A model generated the notes under the pieces. The model was not told where the DNA came from. It ran no database searches and saw only the letters and a program-made list of their open reading frames with translations. The translations under genes and the position numbers were made by a program. From positions 1-58,297 of the forward strand of contig JAMOAB010000149.1 in the NCBI GenBank assembly GCA_023621995.1: a stretch of 58,297 nt of DNA, given 5' to 3'. The DNA comes from Bacillota bacterium. GTDB lineage: Bacteria > Bacillota > Clostridia > Caldicoprobacterales > Xylanivirgaceae. Below, in pieces: positions 45,891 to 54,520 of this stretch (its first letter is position 1; every line of letters begins with the position of its first letter).

Positions 45891-47016
45891 ACACTCTTTG
45901 TCTCACTTTAGAAAAATACAGTCCCATAAGCAAAAACGCCAATGCAAATAATAGCTGCATAGATAATTCATACCTTATATCTAAAAGCGAATTTATATTC
46001 ATATCGTTTATCCGTACATAGTAGTAAGTCGGAAAAAACTTAGCTATTGCTAAAACCTTATCCCCTAAAAACTGCTGTGGCACCATTACTCCCGATATAA
46101 ATGAGACTCCTAAAGCTAATGCCGTACTGAGCCCATTTATCACGAATTTATTTCTCGTTATATTGTTAATCAAAAATGTGAGACACAGTATGGAAAATGA
46201 AAATACAATTATATTGATAAGGTGCTTACTAAAGTTCACCCCTCCAATATCCCTCCACTTTATACCCACACTCCCCAATATAAATACAAGTGTAATCAGG
46301 GCTGCTACAGTCAGCTGACCTAGGTATATCTCCATATTAAACGTAAAAAACTTCTTTGATGCCATTTTCATTCTATCTGCAATGTTTTTATTTGTAAAGT
46401 CAGACATTATCACACCTATTACTGCAATATATATGGCTATAATAATATAGCTTGCGAAGTTATAGTAAATCTTGAACCATGCAGCTACGCCATAGTTATC
46501 TACCTTTTCTTCGGCACCTATAAGTTCTATCTTGACCTCTTCATCTAATGCCAATTTCACTTCTGCTAGGTTGAACTCTCCATCTTCATAGGTCGCATTG
46601 ACAAATGTGAGAAATTTATTCACCTGATTTTGAAGCTGTATAGATTCTGCTCTCCTGTCATCTCTATACAATTCAATGGCCTCTTCTTGTCTACTCACCT
46701 TTTGATCAAATTCTTCAGGGATTATTATTGCAGCATTTACTACTTCCAAAAACATCTGCTCCCTTATGACCTCTTCATCATCTACTATCTCTATCAAATT
46801 ATGACTCTTCCCTAGATAGTCTTTTAAGCTTTGAGATAGTTGACTATTACTATTGTCAACTATGCCAACATTGAGCTCTACGGGTACAAAAGAAGCCTCT
46901 CTCTCGGTTATATTAGAGCCATTAATTAAAGATATCAGAAAGAATATAAAGATATAGCTTAGGATAATTCCTCTATTTTTCAATGCTATCTTGGTAAAAT
47001 ACTTATATACTGTCAT
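45889..47016 (-). CDS. ABC-2 type permease, subunit 2
   Basis: 375 residues: one N-terminal helix, a large extracellular domain (about 40-170, with many acidic residues), then five to six helices at the C-terminus, the YhgE/Pip-like ABC-2 (DrrB) arrangement. It overlaps subunit 1 by 14 bases. The C-terminal part exists a second time as the remnant at 40624-40765. Confidence 0.83.
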   Translation of the reverse strand: MTVYKYFTKIALKNRGIILSYIFIFFLISLINGSNITEREASFVPVELNVGIVDNSNSQLSQSLKDYLGKSHNLIEIVDDEEVIREQMFLEVVNAAIIIPEEFDQKVSRQEEAIELYRDDRRAESIQLQNQVNKFLTFVNATYEDGEFNLAEVKLALDEEVKIELIGAEEKVDNYGVAAWFKIYYNFASYIIIAIYIAVIGVIMSDFTNKNIADRMKMASKKFFTFNMEIYLGQLTVAALITLVFILGSVGIKWRDIGGVNFSKHLINIIVFSFSILCLTFLINNITRNKFVINGLSTALALGVSFISGVMVPQQFLGDKVLAIAKFFPTYYYVRINDMNINSLLDIRYELSMQLLFALAFLLMGLYFSKVRQRV

Positions 47017-48058
47017 AGCTTTGCCTCCTCAAAAACACATAGGATATAGAGGGTAATATTATAGAATAGGCGCCCAGCAAAAATATGCCTTCACCTACAT
47101 TTTTTGTGCTCTCCAATAGATTTATCCTATATAGTCCGTTGGTAATTATGGCTATTGGATTTAATCTAGCCAAAATTGGAACATGTCTGTCAAGCATAAC
47201 TTTTATCCAAGGTCCCATCATACCGGATAAAAAAGACAGTGATAGTGTTATTATTATACCTACAATCCGTTTGACGTTAGCATCTCCCCTATTAGAAGCC
47301 CCTATGAATATCCCTAAAGTCACCCCAAATAGATTGCCCATGGCTATGAGAACAGCACTATATTTTAGGTCTCTAAATATATGAATCTTCAAGACAAACT
47401 CTGTAAATATAAACAATATACAATTGGCAAGCAAATTTAACAGCAGCGAAACTATGGCTCCCGATAATAAGAAGTTTTGCTTCTTTAGTGGAGTCATATT
47501 AATTCTTGTGCCTATATTTGACAGGTTGGCTTGGATTGCCGTTATAGTCTCAATTCCAGCAAATAGCCCATAGGTGGAGACCATAGCAAAAAGAGAATAA
47601 AAGGCAATAATTATGGAATCTCCCCTTTGAGTTTTTGCAGATACATAATTTTTTGTAAAGTCATAACTTTCGATTGGTCTATTGAGTTTTCCTATCTGCT
47701 TTATCTGTTCTACTATTTCTTTCACTATGGTCTGTTCTATCCCAGATGTTTTGACTAAAATATTAAAGTCCCTATCAATAAATGCATGAATGGCCTCATC
47801 ATTCAACTTCTTTTCTGCCTCAGTACTAGAGATCTTCTCTACATTTAAGATGTCTATCTCTTCCAATATACTCAAAATAGGATTTTCGGCATCTACACCT
47901 ACGCTTATATCTTCCATTTCTATATTTAGAAGTCCGCTGAAGGCTATATTGAAGAAAACAGCCAACAATATTGGATATGTCAGAGTCCAGAAGAGAAAAC
48001 CAAAGTCTCTACACATATTTTTTCCTTGATATATACAATTCCTAAATAGCTTTCTCAT
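47003..48058 (-). CDS. ABC-2 type permease, subunit 1
   Basis: 351 residues with the same plan as subunit 2 (N-terminal helix, extracellular domain to about 150, then about five helices). The two probably form a heterodimeric channel with the ATPase upstream. Antimicrobial peptide or lipid export is a common role for TCS-linked ABC-2 systems, but nothing here proves the cargo. Confidence 0.82.
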   Translation of the reverse strand: MRKLFRNCIYQGKNMCRDFGFLFWTLTYPILLAVFFNIAFSGLLNIEMEDISVGVDAENPILSILEEIDILNVEKISSTEAEKKLNDEAIHAFIDRDFNILVKTSGIEQTIVKEIVEQIKQIGKLNRPIESYDFTKNYVSAKTQRGDSIIIAFYSLFAMVSTYGLFAGIETITAIQANLSNIGTRINMTPLKKQNFLLSGAIVSLLLNLLANCILFIFTEFVLKIHIFRDLKYSAVLIAMGNLFGVTLGIFIGASNRGDANVKRIVGIIITLSLSFLSGMMGPWIKVMLDRHVPILARLNPIAIITNGLYRINLLESTKNVGEGIFLLGAYSIILPSISYVFLRRQSYDSI

Positions 48059-48059
48059 C

Positions 48060-48992
48060 TCAATCTCTAAGCTCCTTTCCTGTCAGCTCTAAGAATACAT
48101 CGTTTAGTGAAGGCATCTGGCTGTACAGCTTTGTATATACTAAATCATTCTCCTTTATAAACTCTAAGAGGTTCATAAGATTGTTGACCCCATTCTCAAA
48201 TTTTATAATGTAATCATCTTCATCTTCTTCTATATCAATCACATGGGGAATATGTCTCATCTTCTCGACCATCTCAACTTTGTTTTCTGCAAAGCCTACT
48301 ATTGTCTTCTCTGTAGTGGTTATCATGGCTTTAAGTTCCTCTTTAGTCCCAGTCACTAAGTTTTTTCCCCTATCCATAATTACAATTCTATTGCAAAGCG
48401 TCTCCGCCTCTTCTAAATAGTGGGTGGTATATATAATAGTACTACCTGATCTATTTAGCTCCTTTATTCCGTCTAATATAAAATTTCTGCTCTGAGCATC
48501 CACTGCAACAGTGGGCTCATCTAGGAAAATTAGCTTTGGTCTGTGAACTATGCCACAGGCAATATTTAGTCTCCTCTTAAGGCCACCACTTAGCTTTTTG
48601 GGATAAAACTTCACATAGCTTTCTAGCTCTACAAATTCTATTGCCTCTTTGACATATTGTGCTCTCTTATCTTTATCGTCTATATATAGCCCGCAAAAAT
48701 AATCTATATTTTCCCTCACCGTCAAATTTTCGAACACTGCCACTTCTTGGGGGACCATACCTATCTCCCTTTTAATATCGTAGGAATTAGGCGTCATTTT
48801 CCTACCAAACAGCTCTATCTCTCCCTTATCAAATTCTAATAGGGACAGAATACAGTTTATAGCAGTAGTCTTTCCGCAGCCGTTAGGCCCTAGAAGGCCT
48901 AGGATCTCTCCTTCTTCTACATCCATATTGAAATGATCCAGGGCGATCAAGTCTCCATATCTCTTTACTAAATTATTTACTTTGACTACCAT
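48060..48992 (-). CDS. ABC-2 exporter ATPase
   Basis: 310 residues: Walker A GPNGCGKTT, signature LSGGLKRRLNIACGI, Walker B LIFLDEPTVAVD, TTHYLEEAE, and a C-terminal accessory domain of about 90 residues ending SLNDVFLELTGKELRD. First gene of the exporter operon, divergent from the histidine kinase. Confidence 0.9.
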   Translation of the reverse strand: MVVKVNNLVKRYGDLIALDHFNMDVEEGEILGLLGPNGCGKTTAINCILSLLEFDKGEIELFGRKMTPNSYDIKREIGMVPQEVAVFENLTVRENIDYFCGLYIDDKDKRAQYVKEAIEFVELESYVKFYPKKLSGGLKRRLNIACGIVHRPKLIFLDEPTVAVDAQSRNFILDGIKELNRSGSTIIYTTHYLEEAETLCNRIVIMDRGKNLVTGTKEELKAMITTTEKTIVGFAENKVEMVEKMRHIPHVIDIEEDEDDYIIKFENGVNNLMNLLEFIKENDLVYTKLYSQMPSLNDVFLELTGKELRD

Positions 48993-49037
48993 TCATATCC
49001 TCCTCCGCTCTATCCATATCATATTATCTATAGTATA

Positions 49038-49071
49038 ATTATATAGATTTACATAGGTACACTGTAGTGTA
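49038..49071 (-). promoter_or_regulatory. Exporter promoter with palindromic operator
   Basis: Minus-strand TATAAT at 49038-49043. The palindrome TACACTGTAGTGTA (49058-49071) is centred near -34, a typical place for an activating response regulator. Confidence 0.5.
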
Positions 49072-49110
49072 TGAAGTCACAATAGCGTGTTACATTTGTC
49101 ATATTTTAAA

Positions 49111-49139
49111 TTGTATTTTCCTATAAATACCAGTATAAT
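49111..49139 (+). promoter_or_regulatory. Histidine kinase promoter
   Basis: TTGTAT (49111-49116), 17-base spacer, TATAAT (49134-49139), reading towards the kinase. Confidence 0.6.
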
Positions 49140-49189
49140 GTAGATAGATTTTACAACCTTATAAGGCTATCACAGAGGGGAAGTGTATT

Positions 49190-50233
49190 ATGCGTAAGTT
49201 TATAGAGAAGTTATTCATCTCTCTAGCCTGTCTATATAATATATATAGGGTGGATTCGGCAATAGATTTTGTGCTTTACTTCCTCGTAAGTATCATTATC
49301 TCTCTGGCTGTAGATTTGATCAGTGAAAGGAAATATAGGATCGTCGTCTACTTTGTATTTATGGCTCTCTGTCTCTATAATGACCTATTTATATTCTATC
49401 TACCTCTGATCCTATACAATATGTATATTGATCTAAACACATATACCGTTCTAATACTTCCTATAATCTTTACTAGATTTGCTATAAACAATTTAGCTCT
49501 ATCCATAATCTCTATTTACCTTGCAGCTATGGCCAAAAAATATAATATGCTATTGGAGGAGAACAAGATAGTAAGAGATGAACTAAAGGAAGACACCTTG
49601 ACGCTGGAGAAATATAATAGACAGCTAAGAATAGATAGAGAGAAAAACATCCATATAGCCATACTTACAGAGCGAAATAGAATTGCAAGGCAACTGCATG
49701 ATTCAATCGGCCATGCCATAAGTAGCAGCATTTTACAAGTAGAGGCCCTAAAAATAGTATCTAATGATGAGAATTTTGTAGAGGAGTTTACAATACTTCA
49801 AAATACTCTAAGTAGTGGAATGGATGACATTAGAAGGAGCATTCACAATCTATATAACGAATCTTTGGATCTAGAACGTGAGGTTGAGAGGCTTTGTAGC
49901 GGGATGCCCAGTATCGAAGTTAGACTCCTCTATCGGATTGACCACAATCTGAGTTACGATCTCAAGTTTGACATCCTGTCTGTAGTAAAAGAGGCTATGA
50001 CCAACTGTGTAAAGCACTCAAATGCTACAAGGCTCAAAATTAGCTTGATAGAACATCCAAAATTTTATTCCATAGTCATAGAGGACAATGGAAGCAAAGT
50101 GCCCCATGACCCTATGACTACAAGGGGTATAGGGCTTTCGTCCATGAGTGAAATAGCTAGAAAATACAACGGATTTTTAAACTATAAATTTGATAATGGG
50201 TTTAAAGTGCACTTGACTTTAATGAAAGGATAA
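49190..50233 (+). CDS. NarL-type sensor histidine kinase
   Basis: 347 residues. The N-terminal 115 residues contain about five to six short membrane helices with little outside loop, so sensing is probably within the membrane. A coiled coil leads to the HisKA_3 domain with the phosphorylated His170 (ARQLHDSIGHA), then the ATP-binding domain (VKEAMTNCVKHSNA; EDNGS; GIGLSSM). Pairs with the regulator 20 bases downstream and probably senses the condition that calls for the divergent exporter. Confidence 0.9.
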   Translation: MRKFIEKLFISLACLYNIYRVDSAIDFVLYFLVSIIISLAVDLISERKYRIVVYFVFMALCLYNDLFIFYLPLILYNMYIDLNTYTVLILPIIFTRFAINNLALSIISIYLAAMAKKYNMLLEENKIVRDELKEDTLTLEKYNRQLRIDREKNIHIAILTERNRIARQLHDSIGHAISSSILQVEALKIVSNDENFVEEFTILQNTLSSGMDDIRRSIHNLYNESLDLEREVERLCSGMPSIEVRLLYRIDHNLSYDLKFDILSVVKEAMTNCVKHSNATRLKISLIEHPKFYSIVIEDNGSKVPHDPMTTRGIGLSSMSEIARKYNGFLNYKFDNGFKVHLTLMKG

Positions 50234-50253
50234 TGGGGTAAGGGAGGATAGAT

Positions 50254-50877
50254 ATGAATCTTATAATTGTAGATGACGACCCCTTAGTAGTAAATTCCTT
50301 AGAGACGATTATCACCGCTAGCGGAATAGATGTTTTAGCCGTAGGCTATAATGGACTTCAGGCTGTGGAGCTGTTTGACATGCATAGACCTGATGTAGTA
50401 CTCATGGATATAAGAATGGAGGGAATGAGCGGCATAGAGGCGACTAAGGAGATTCTAAAAATAGACGATAATGCCAGGATACTCCTAATAACCACATTTC
50501 AAGATGATGAATATATCGGAGCAGCACTCTCTCTAGGTTGCAAGGGCTATATCTTAAAGCAAAATATAAAAGGGATTATCCCTGCAATTAATGCAGTTCA
50601 CTCCGGGAATTTGGTCTTTGATTCAAGAATTGTATCTAACATAAAAAGTTATTCTCAGCGAAATATAAATGTAGATCTATCTGAAAGAGAACTGGATATT
50701 CTACTCCTAGTGGCGGAGGGGCTAAACAATAGAGAAATTGCCCACAAGCTCTTTCTAAGCGAGGGAACCGTCAGAAACTATATCTCCAATATGCTAACAA
50801 AACTTGAACTCAGAGATAGAACCCAACTGGCAATATACTATTATAAGCTAAAATTTGGTGTCGATGAGGAGTACTAA
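50254..50877 (+). CDS. NarL/LuxR-family response regulator
   Basis: 207 residues. Receiver domain with acidic pocket DDD (7-9), phosphorylation site Asp52 (LMDIRM), switch Thr in LLITTF and Lys in YILKQ; C-terminal LuxR helix-turn-helix (LSERELDILLLVAEGLNNRE, then EGTVRNYISNML). Its likely site is the palindrome 49058-49071. The DNA-binding end is duplicated as the remnant at 40772-40967. Confidence 0.92.
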   Translation: MNLIIVDDDPLVVNSLETIITASGIDVLAVGYNGLQAVELFDMHRPDVVLMDIRMEGMSGIEATKEILKIDDNARILLITTFQDDEYIGAALSLGCKGYILKQNIKGIIPAINAVHSGNLVFDSRIVSNIKSYSQRNINVDLSERELDILLLVAEGLNNREIAHKLFLSEGTVRNYISNMLTKLELRDRTQLAIYYYKLKFGVDEEY

Positions 50878-50879
50878 CA

Positions 50880-50910
50880 AAGAAAACACCTCCCAAAGAG
50901 GTGTTTTAAC
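50880..50910. terminator. Bidirectional terminator after the response regulator
   Basis: AAAACACCTC-N5-GAGGTGTTTT; A- and T-rich flanks serve both convergent genes. Confidence 0.75.
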
Positions 50911-51292
50911 TTCCTAACTTATCTTTTAGGCTAGATATTTCAGCAGTATGCATGATAGTTTCTCCCGCCAGGTGCCTAATGGCCCCTTCTATTAAATTTG
51001 TTTTCTCCTCAAATTCGGCCATCATTTCCCTATGTTGCCTTTCATTTTGTTCCATATGACTTGTCTGAACTTCTGCTATGGTCTTAATATCTCTGTCCAT
51101 GTTCTCCTGCAAAACTTCTATTCTGGAGAGTCTACTTGTGGTATCTTCCTTAAAGTCTGTCATCTCATCCTTAAAATCCGTCATCTCATCTTTAAAATCC
51201 GTCATCTCATCCTTAAAGGCCATCATCTCATCCTTAAAACCTAGAAATTCGGCATACATTTTTTCAAGCAGTTCAAAAGTTCTATCTTCCAT
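50906..51292 (-). CDS. Coiled-coil protein with heptad-repeat array
   Basis: 128 residues, AAAGGAGGG before the ATG. Residues 19-48 hold four near-identical heptads (FKDEMTD), then a long helical stretch and a conserved-looking C-terminus (AEISSLKDKL). The repeated heptads are encoded by 21-bp tandem units that could expand or contract. Cytosolic; resembles small coiled-coil proteins of Clostridia of unknown function. Confidence 0.7.
   Translation of the reverse strand: MEDRTFELLEKMYAEFLGFKDEMMAFKDEMTDFKDEMTDFKDEMTDFKEDTTSRLSRIEVLQENMDRDIKTIAEVQTSHMEQNERQHREMMAEFEEKTNLIEGAIRHLAGETIMHTAEISSLKDKLGS
51155..51245. repeat. 21-bp tandem repeat
   Basis: About four copies of a 21-bp unit (AAAATCCGTCATCTCATCTT on the plus strand with one or two differences each), all inside the coiled-coil gene and in frame. 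Confidence 0.85.
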
Positions 51293-51407
51293 GGAATCCC
51301 TCCTTTCAGCAAAATCTATACTCGTCCCGTGTATTTATTAGATGACTTTATTATATCACATATCGCCTATTCTATGGTGAAACCCTACAAAAAACATATA
51401 TCGCCGC

Positions 51408-52007
51408 TTATACCAGCCTATATATTAAAAACTTATCGTTTTTGTCGCTCACTCCTGGTATCCTCACTTTATCTATAAGCTCAAAGGGAGTTTCATGTTT
51501 TAAAAACTTCTTATACTTAGGCATTGGATAGTATAGGATAATATCTACAGTACGACTATGCTCCCATACAGAGCCTAAAATATTGCCAACAACTTCTCTA
51601 AATATCTTAATTGAAAACGGATTAAAAAAGTAAAATATATTATCCTTGGGCTTCACCTCATAGTGCTCTGCAAGGCCATATTCAAATCGTATAGGGGCCT
51701 CTATATGTCTTGCCCTCTTTTTGTATCTCATCTTATTGTAAAGAGCCTCATCATATGTTATATCATGTACCTCAATTCCTGTCACCGGCACATGGAATCT
51801 ATTATGTATATAAAATGCCACCCTCCCTCTTCCGCATCCGAAATCTACCACTCTATCCGTCTTTTTTATCTTATAGGTTTCAAATAGTCTATCCAACGCC
51901 TCATAAGGAGTAGCTTCATAGCGACTATAGTGAACCGCCTGACCTCTCCATTCTCTCTTCCCGATAGTCTTAATTCCTAATAAGTTATCGTATTTTCTCT
52001 CGTGCAT
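51408..52007 (-). CDS. SAM-dependent methyltransferase
   Basis: 199 residues, GGGGAG before the ATG. A class I Rossmann motif, VVDFGCGRGRVAFY, is followed by GIEVHD (motif II) and FYFFNPF in place of motif IV. It resembles small clostridial methyltransferases of unknown target. Single gene. Confidence 0.75.
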   Translation of the reverse strand: MHERKYDNLLGIKTIGKREWRGQAVHYSRYEATPYEALDRLFETYKIKKTDRVVDFGCGRGRVAFYIHNRFHVPVTGIEVHDITYDEALYNKMRYKKRARHIEAPIRFEYGLAEHYEVKPKDNIFYFFNPFSIKIFREVVGNILGSVWEHSRTVDIILYYPMPKYKKFLKHETPFELIDKVRIPGVSDKNDKFLIYRLV

Positions 52008-52419
52008 TGATGCTCCCCTTTGTATAAATTATGTTCTCATTTTTGCTTCTTTAATTATACCATATATCATCTGTATATAGAAAATATGGGTCTATGTATA
52101 TCTTGCAGGTTGCTTAAATCAAAAAGTCCTTATTTAGTTTGTTTTTTATCTCCTAATAAGACTTCACCCGCTTTAGGTATTCTTTTTTCTAACGAACGCT
52201 AAATCATAGAAAGTGAATCCCAAAGATATACCTAAAGGAATATTACATAGCCTATTATCAATTTATAGAAAAATGAATTATCAACTTCATTAAAGTCTTT
52301 CCCCCATCGTAACATCAATCTACTAATACATAATGTATAAGGATTATGTATTAACTACTCTTTAATAATTGATCAGTTAGTTGATTTTAAAAATAATTTT
52401 AATAGAATGACTGCTTTGC
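52008..52419. other. Intergenic region, no gene recognised
   Basis: About 410 AT-rich bases. The only structure is a 9-bp inverted repeat, AATACATAA-N10-TTATGTATT (52325-52352), and a weak pair around TTTAGGTAT. No credible open frame with a ribosome site. Confidence 0.5.
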
Positions 52420-53052
52420 TTATAATATATAGTCAACAATTATCTCATCCCACACACTGTTAATATCTATATTATCCAATGTGGCCTTAGTTAATAAATC
52501 TTCAGATGAATAAAAGGTTTGAGTGCTTTTTGTTTGTTCACAATATAGATACCAATTATTTACTTTGTGCCTACTGATAAAGTAGTTTTTATCCTTATAA
52601 CGAAACTCAATTTCTCTACCCATTTCCAATGCATGAGATATTAAACCTCGGTTATCATTTATGGTAATTTCCCCAAGTTCAATTATAAAATACGGCTTGT
52701 CCATTCCCGTGTTGGCATATGCCTCACCTGCAATATTCCAATTTCGTAAAGTAACTGGAATGTCTTCAATATTACCTTCAATTTTGTTACAAGGGAGCTC
52801 GCCCTTTACGCAATAATAGACATAATATCTACGTTTCAAATCTCTATCATCAATTCCATTATCCATAATTTCTAATGGATAATCTACATCCACTCCAAAC
52901 TCTGAAAGAAAAGAAACTGCTGTCGGATAATTCTTGGAAAATTGGCTTCTGAACAAGGTACATTTTCTGCATTTGCACTGCTCATTGTATTTATCACGAT
53001 AAGAATAGGTATATTTTTTATCGAAAATAATACCTGATTTAATGATATTCAT
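52420..53052 (-). CDS. Protein of unknown function, possibly two-domain
   Basis: 210 residues from the ATG at 53052 (GGAGTG upstream), preferred over an ATG 36 bases earlier with no site. Not recognised with confidence. The first part (to about 120) has a C-x-C-x2-C motif (CKCRKC) and YPLEIMDNG; the second begins NDNRGLISHALEMGREIEFRYKDK and looks like a separate small alpha/beta domain. Layouts like this occur in immunity or contact-system proteins, but there is no toxin beside it. Confidence 0.55.
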   Translation of the reverse strand: MNIIKSGIIFDKKYTYSYRDKYNEQCKCRKCTLFRSQFSKNYPTAVSFLSEFGVDVDYPLEIMDNGIDDRDLKRRYYVYYCVKGELPCNKIEGNIEDIPVTLRNWNIAGEAYANTGMDKPYFIIELGEITINDNRGLISHALEMGREIEFRYKDKNYFISRHKVNNWYLYCEQTKSTQTFYSSEDLLTKATLDNIDINSVWDEIIVDYIL

Positions 53053-53159
53053 TTCACTCCACCTTTTAAAAAATATATAATTGTACAATACGCAATATAT
53101 AAAGAGTACGACATATTTATAGCTATTATTACCACATTATGTATAATATGAATCTGTGA

Positions 53160-53402
53160 TTAATTGTTTTTTAGTTTCTTTTTGATTAAGAGCTTGAGAG
53201 CAATAGCAATGAATATAACTACAAAAGTAGATAAACCATATATTTGAATACTCGTGTACCAAGGTGCTGATTGTATTTCATATAAACCAGGATGTTTTTT
53301 ATAATCAAAATATATATACATTGAATGGCCCATAAAAACACCAATAAATGAACCAATTATAGTATTTAAATTCATATTCCATTTTTTTAATCTTTCCAAC
53401 AT
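53160..53402 (-). CDS. Small two-helix membrane protein
   Basis: 80 residues, AGAGGGGG before the ATG. Two hydrophobic segments (TIIGSFIGVFMGHSMYIYF; LSTFVVIFIAIALKLLI) around a short polar loop, Lys-rich at both ends. No family recognised. It is adjacent to the broken BceB-like permease, possibly part of the same old resistance cluster. Confidence 0.55.
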   Translation of the reverse strand: MLERLKKWNMNLNTIIGSFIGVFMGHSMYIYFDYKKHPGLYEIQSAPWYTSIQIYGLSTFVVIFIAIALKLLIKKKLKNN

Positions 53403-53779
53403 TATTCCCCCTCTTATTAGGTCGTGTTATCCTACTTATAAGACATATCTAATATAGATATTATAACATCTATTTTTCTAATAATGAAGTTATTTCTCTC
53501 AGTTTTTCAAAGCCCTTTATACTGACAAAATAGATTATGTCACAACAACGCTATGAGCAATATCGAAAGCTATGACCTTCATAATACATAGGGTATGAAG
53601 CTATCTTCCTGCTTTTGTACCAAAAAACAAAACATCATAGTTGCTATATCTCTTGCTAATATATAGATTTTCAAAGCAAAATTTGAAAATCTATTATAAT
53701 CGGTATAGTATTCTCAAAACATTTGAATAGTTATGTCTTCGGAACAGAGTGAATTTTCCAATCAGAACTGGCTACCCAA
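53403..53779. other. Intergenic region with an AT-rich hairpin
   Basis: About 380 bases without a gene. A 13-bp inverted repeat with a 6-base loop (53663-53675 with 53682-53694) is the only clear structure; no T-tract follows. Confidence 0.5.
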
Positions 53780-54336
53780 CTATAGATATAAACACTTTCT
53801 CCTAGTAAATATATAAAACAAGCCGTACATAAAAGCAAACACTCCTATACTTGTGATTGTCGATATAATTAAACTACATTTCATGAGATCACTCAATACT
53901 GATATAGCAACTATGCTGTGAGCTATACCCACTACTGGTGGAAGTATAAAAAACATGCCTACTTGTTTCGAAACCGCTTTGCCTATCTCTAAATCCGTCG
54001 TTCCCAATTTCTTAAGTATCTCATATTTGTTCTTATCCCTAAAAGATTCGCTCAGCGTCTTAAAACAAATTATGTTTCCAGTTGCAAACACAAATACTTA
54101 AAATAAGAAAGCACCGATAAAATAGACAACTCCAACAATATCATAAAAAGTGGCACCAGCTAGAAAATAAGTATATAACCTAGATTCCTCTGTCAACACT
54201 TTTGCTAGTTCAATAGTTAAATCCTTTGTATCTTCTGAGTTGTCTAATATAATTCCGTTAAATTGTTGTTCATTAAATTGAGTCTTCAAAACTTCATATT
54301 CCTCTTCATTGACAACTATACAGGAGAAAGATAATC
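53780..54336 (-). pseudogene. C-terminal remnant of a BceB-type (FtsX-family) permease
   Basis: Reads VVNEEEYEVLKTQFNEQQFN, then two membrane helices split by a single in-frame TAA (54098-54100) between GAFLF and VFVFATGN, then the cytoplasmic FRDKNKYEILKKLGTTDLEI and two more helices. This is the final third of bacitracin/lantibiotic-resistance BceB permeases (about 630-650 residues). The first two thirds and the partner ATPase are missing. Inactive. Confidence 0.8.
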
Positions 54337-54435
54337 AGATATCTTATAAGACCTTATCAGCTATGAGCTCACCTATTGACAGCTAATGTGATAAATGGGA
54401 AATACTACACGATTTTACAATAATCAAATTTCCTA

Positions 54436-54466
54436 TTGACTATCACGTTGCGTAATACCTTATAAT
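54436..54466 (+). promoter_or_regulatory. MerR-type promoter with 19-bp spacer
   Basis: TTGACT (54436-54441), a 19-base spacer and TATAAT (54461-54466). Within the spacer TATCACG-TTG-CGTAATA is an interrupted dyad. Over-long spacers with a dyad are the mark of MerR-family activation (DNA untwisting). It lies 55 bases upstream of the DUF2268 gene. Confidence 0.7.
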
Positions 54467-54520
54467 AGCAGTTGAGCAGGGTATAAACTCCTATAAATAA
54501 AGACAATAGAGGTGGTCAAA

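Noticed and set aside
51155-51245. Regular short repeats that could suggest a CRISPR array
   Set aside because: Units are contiguous 21-mers without spacers and encode in-frame heptads.
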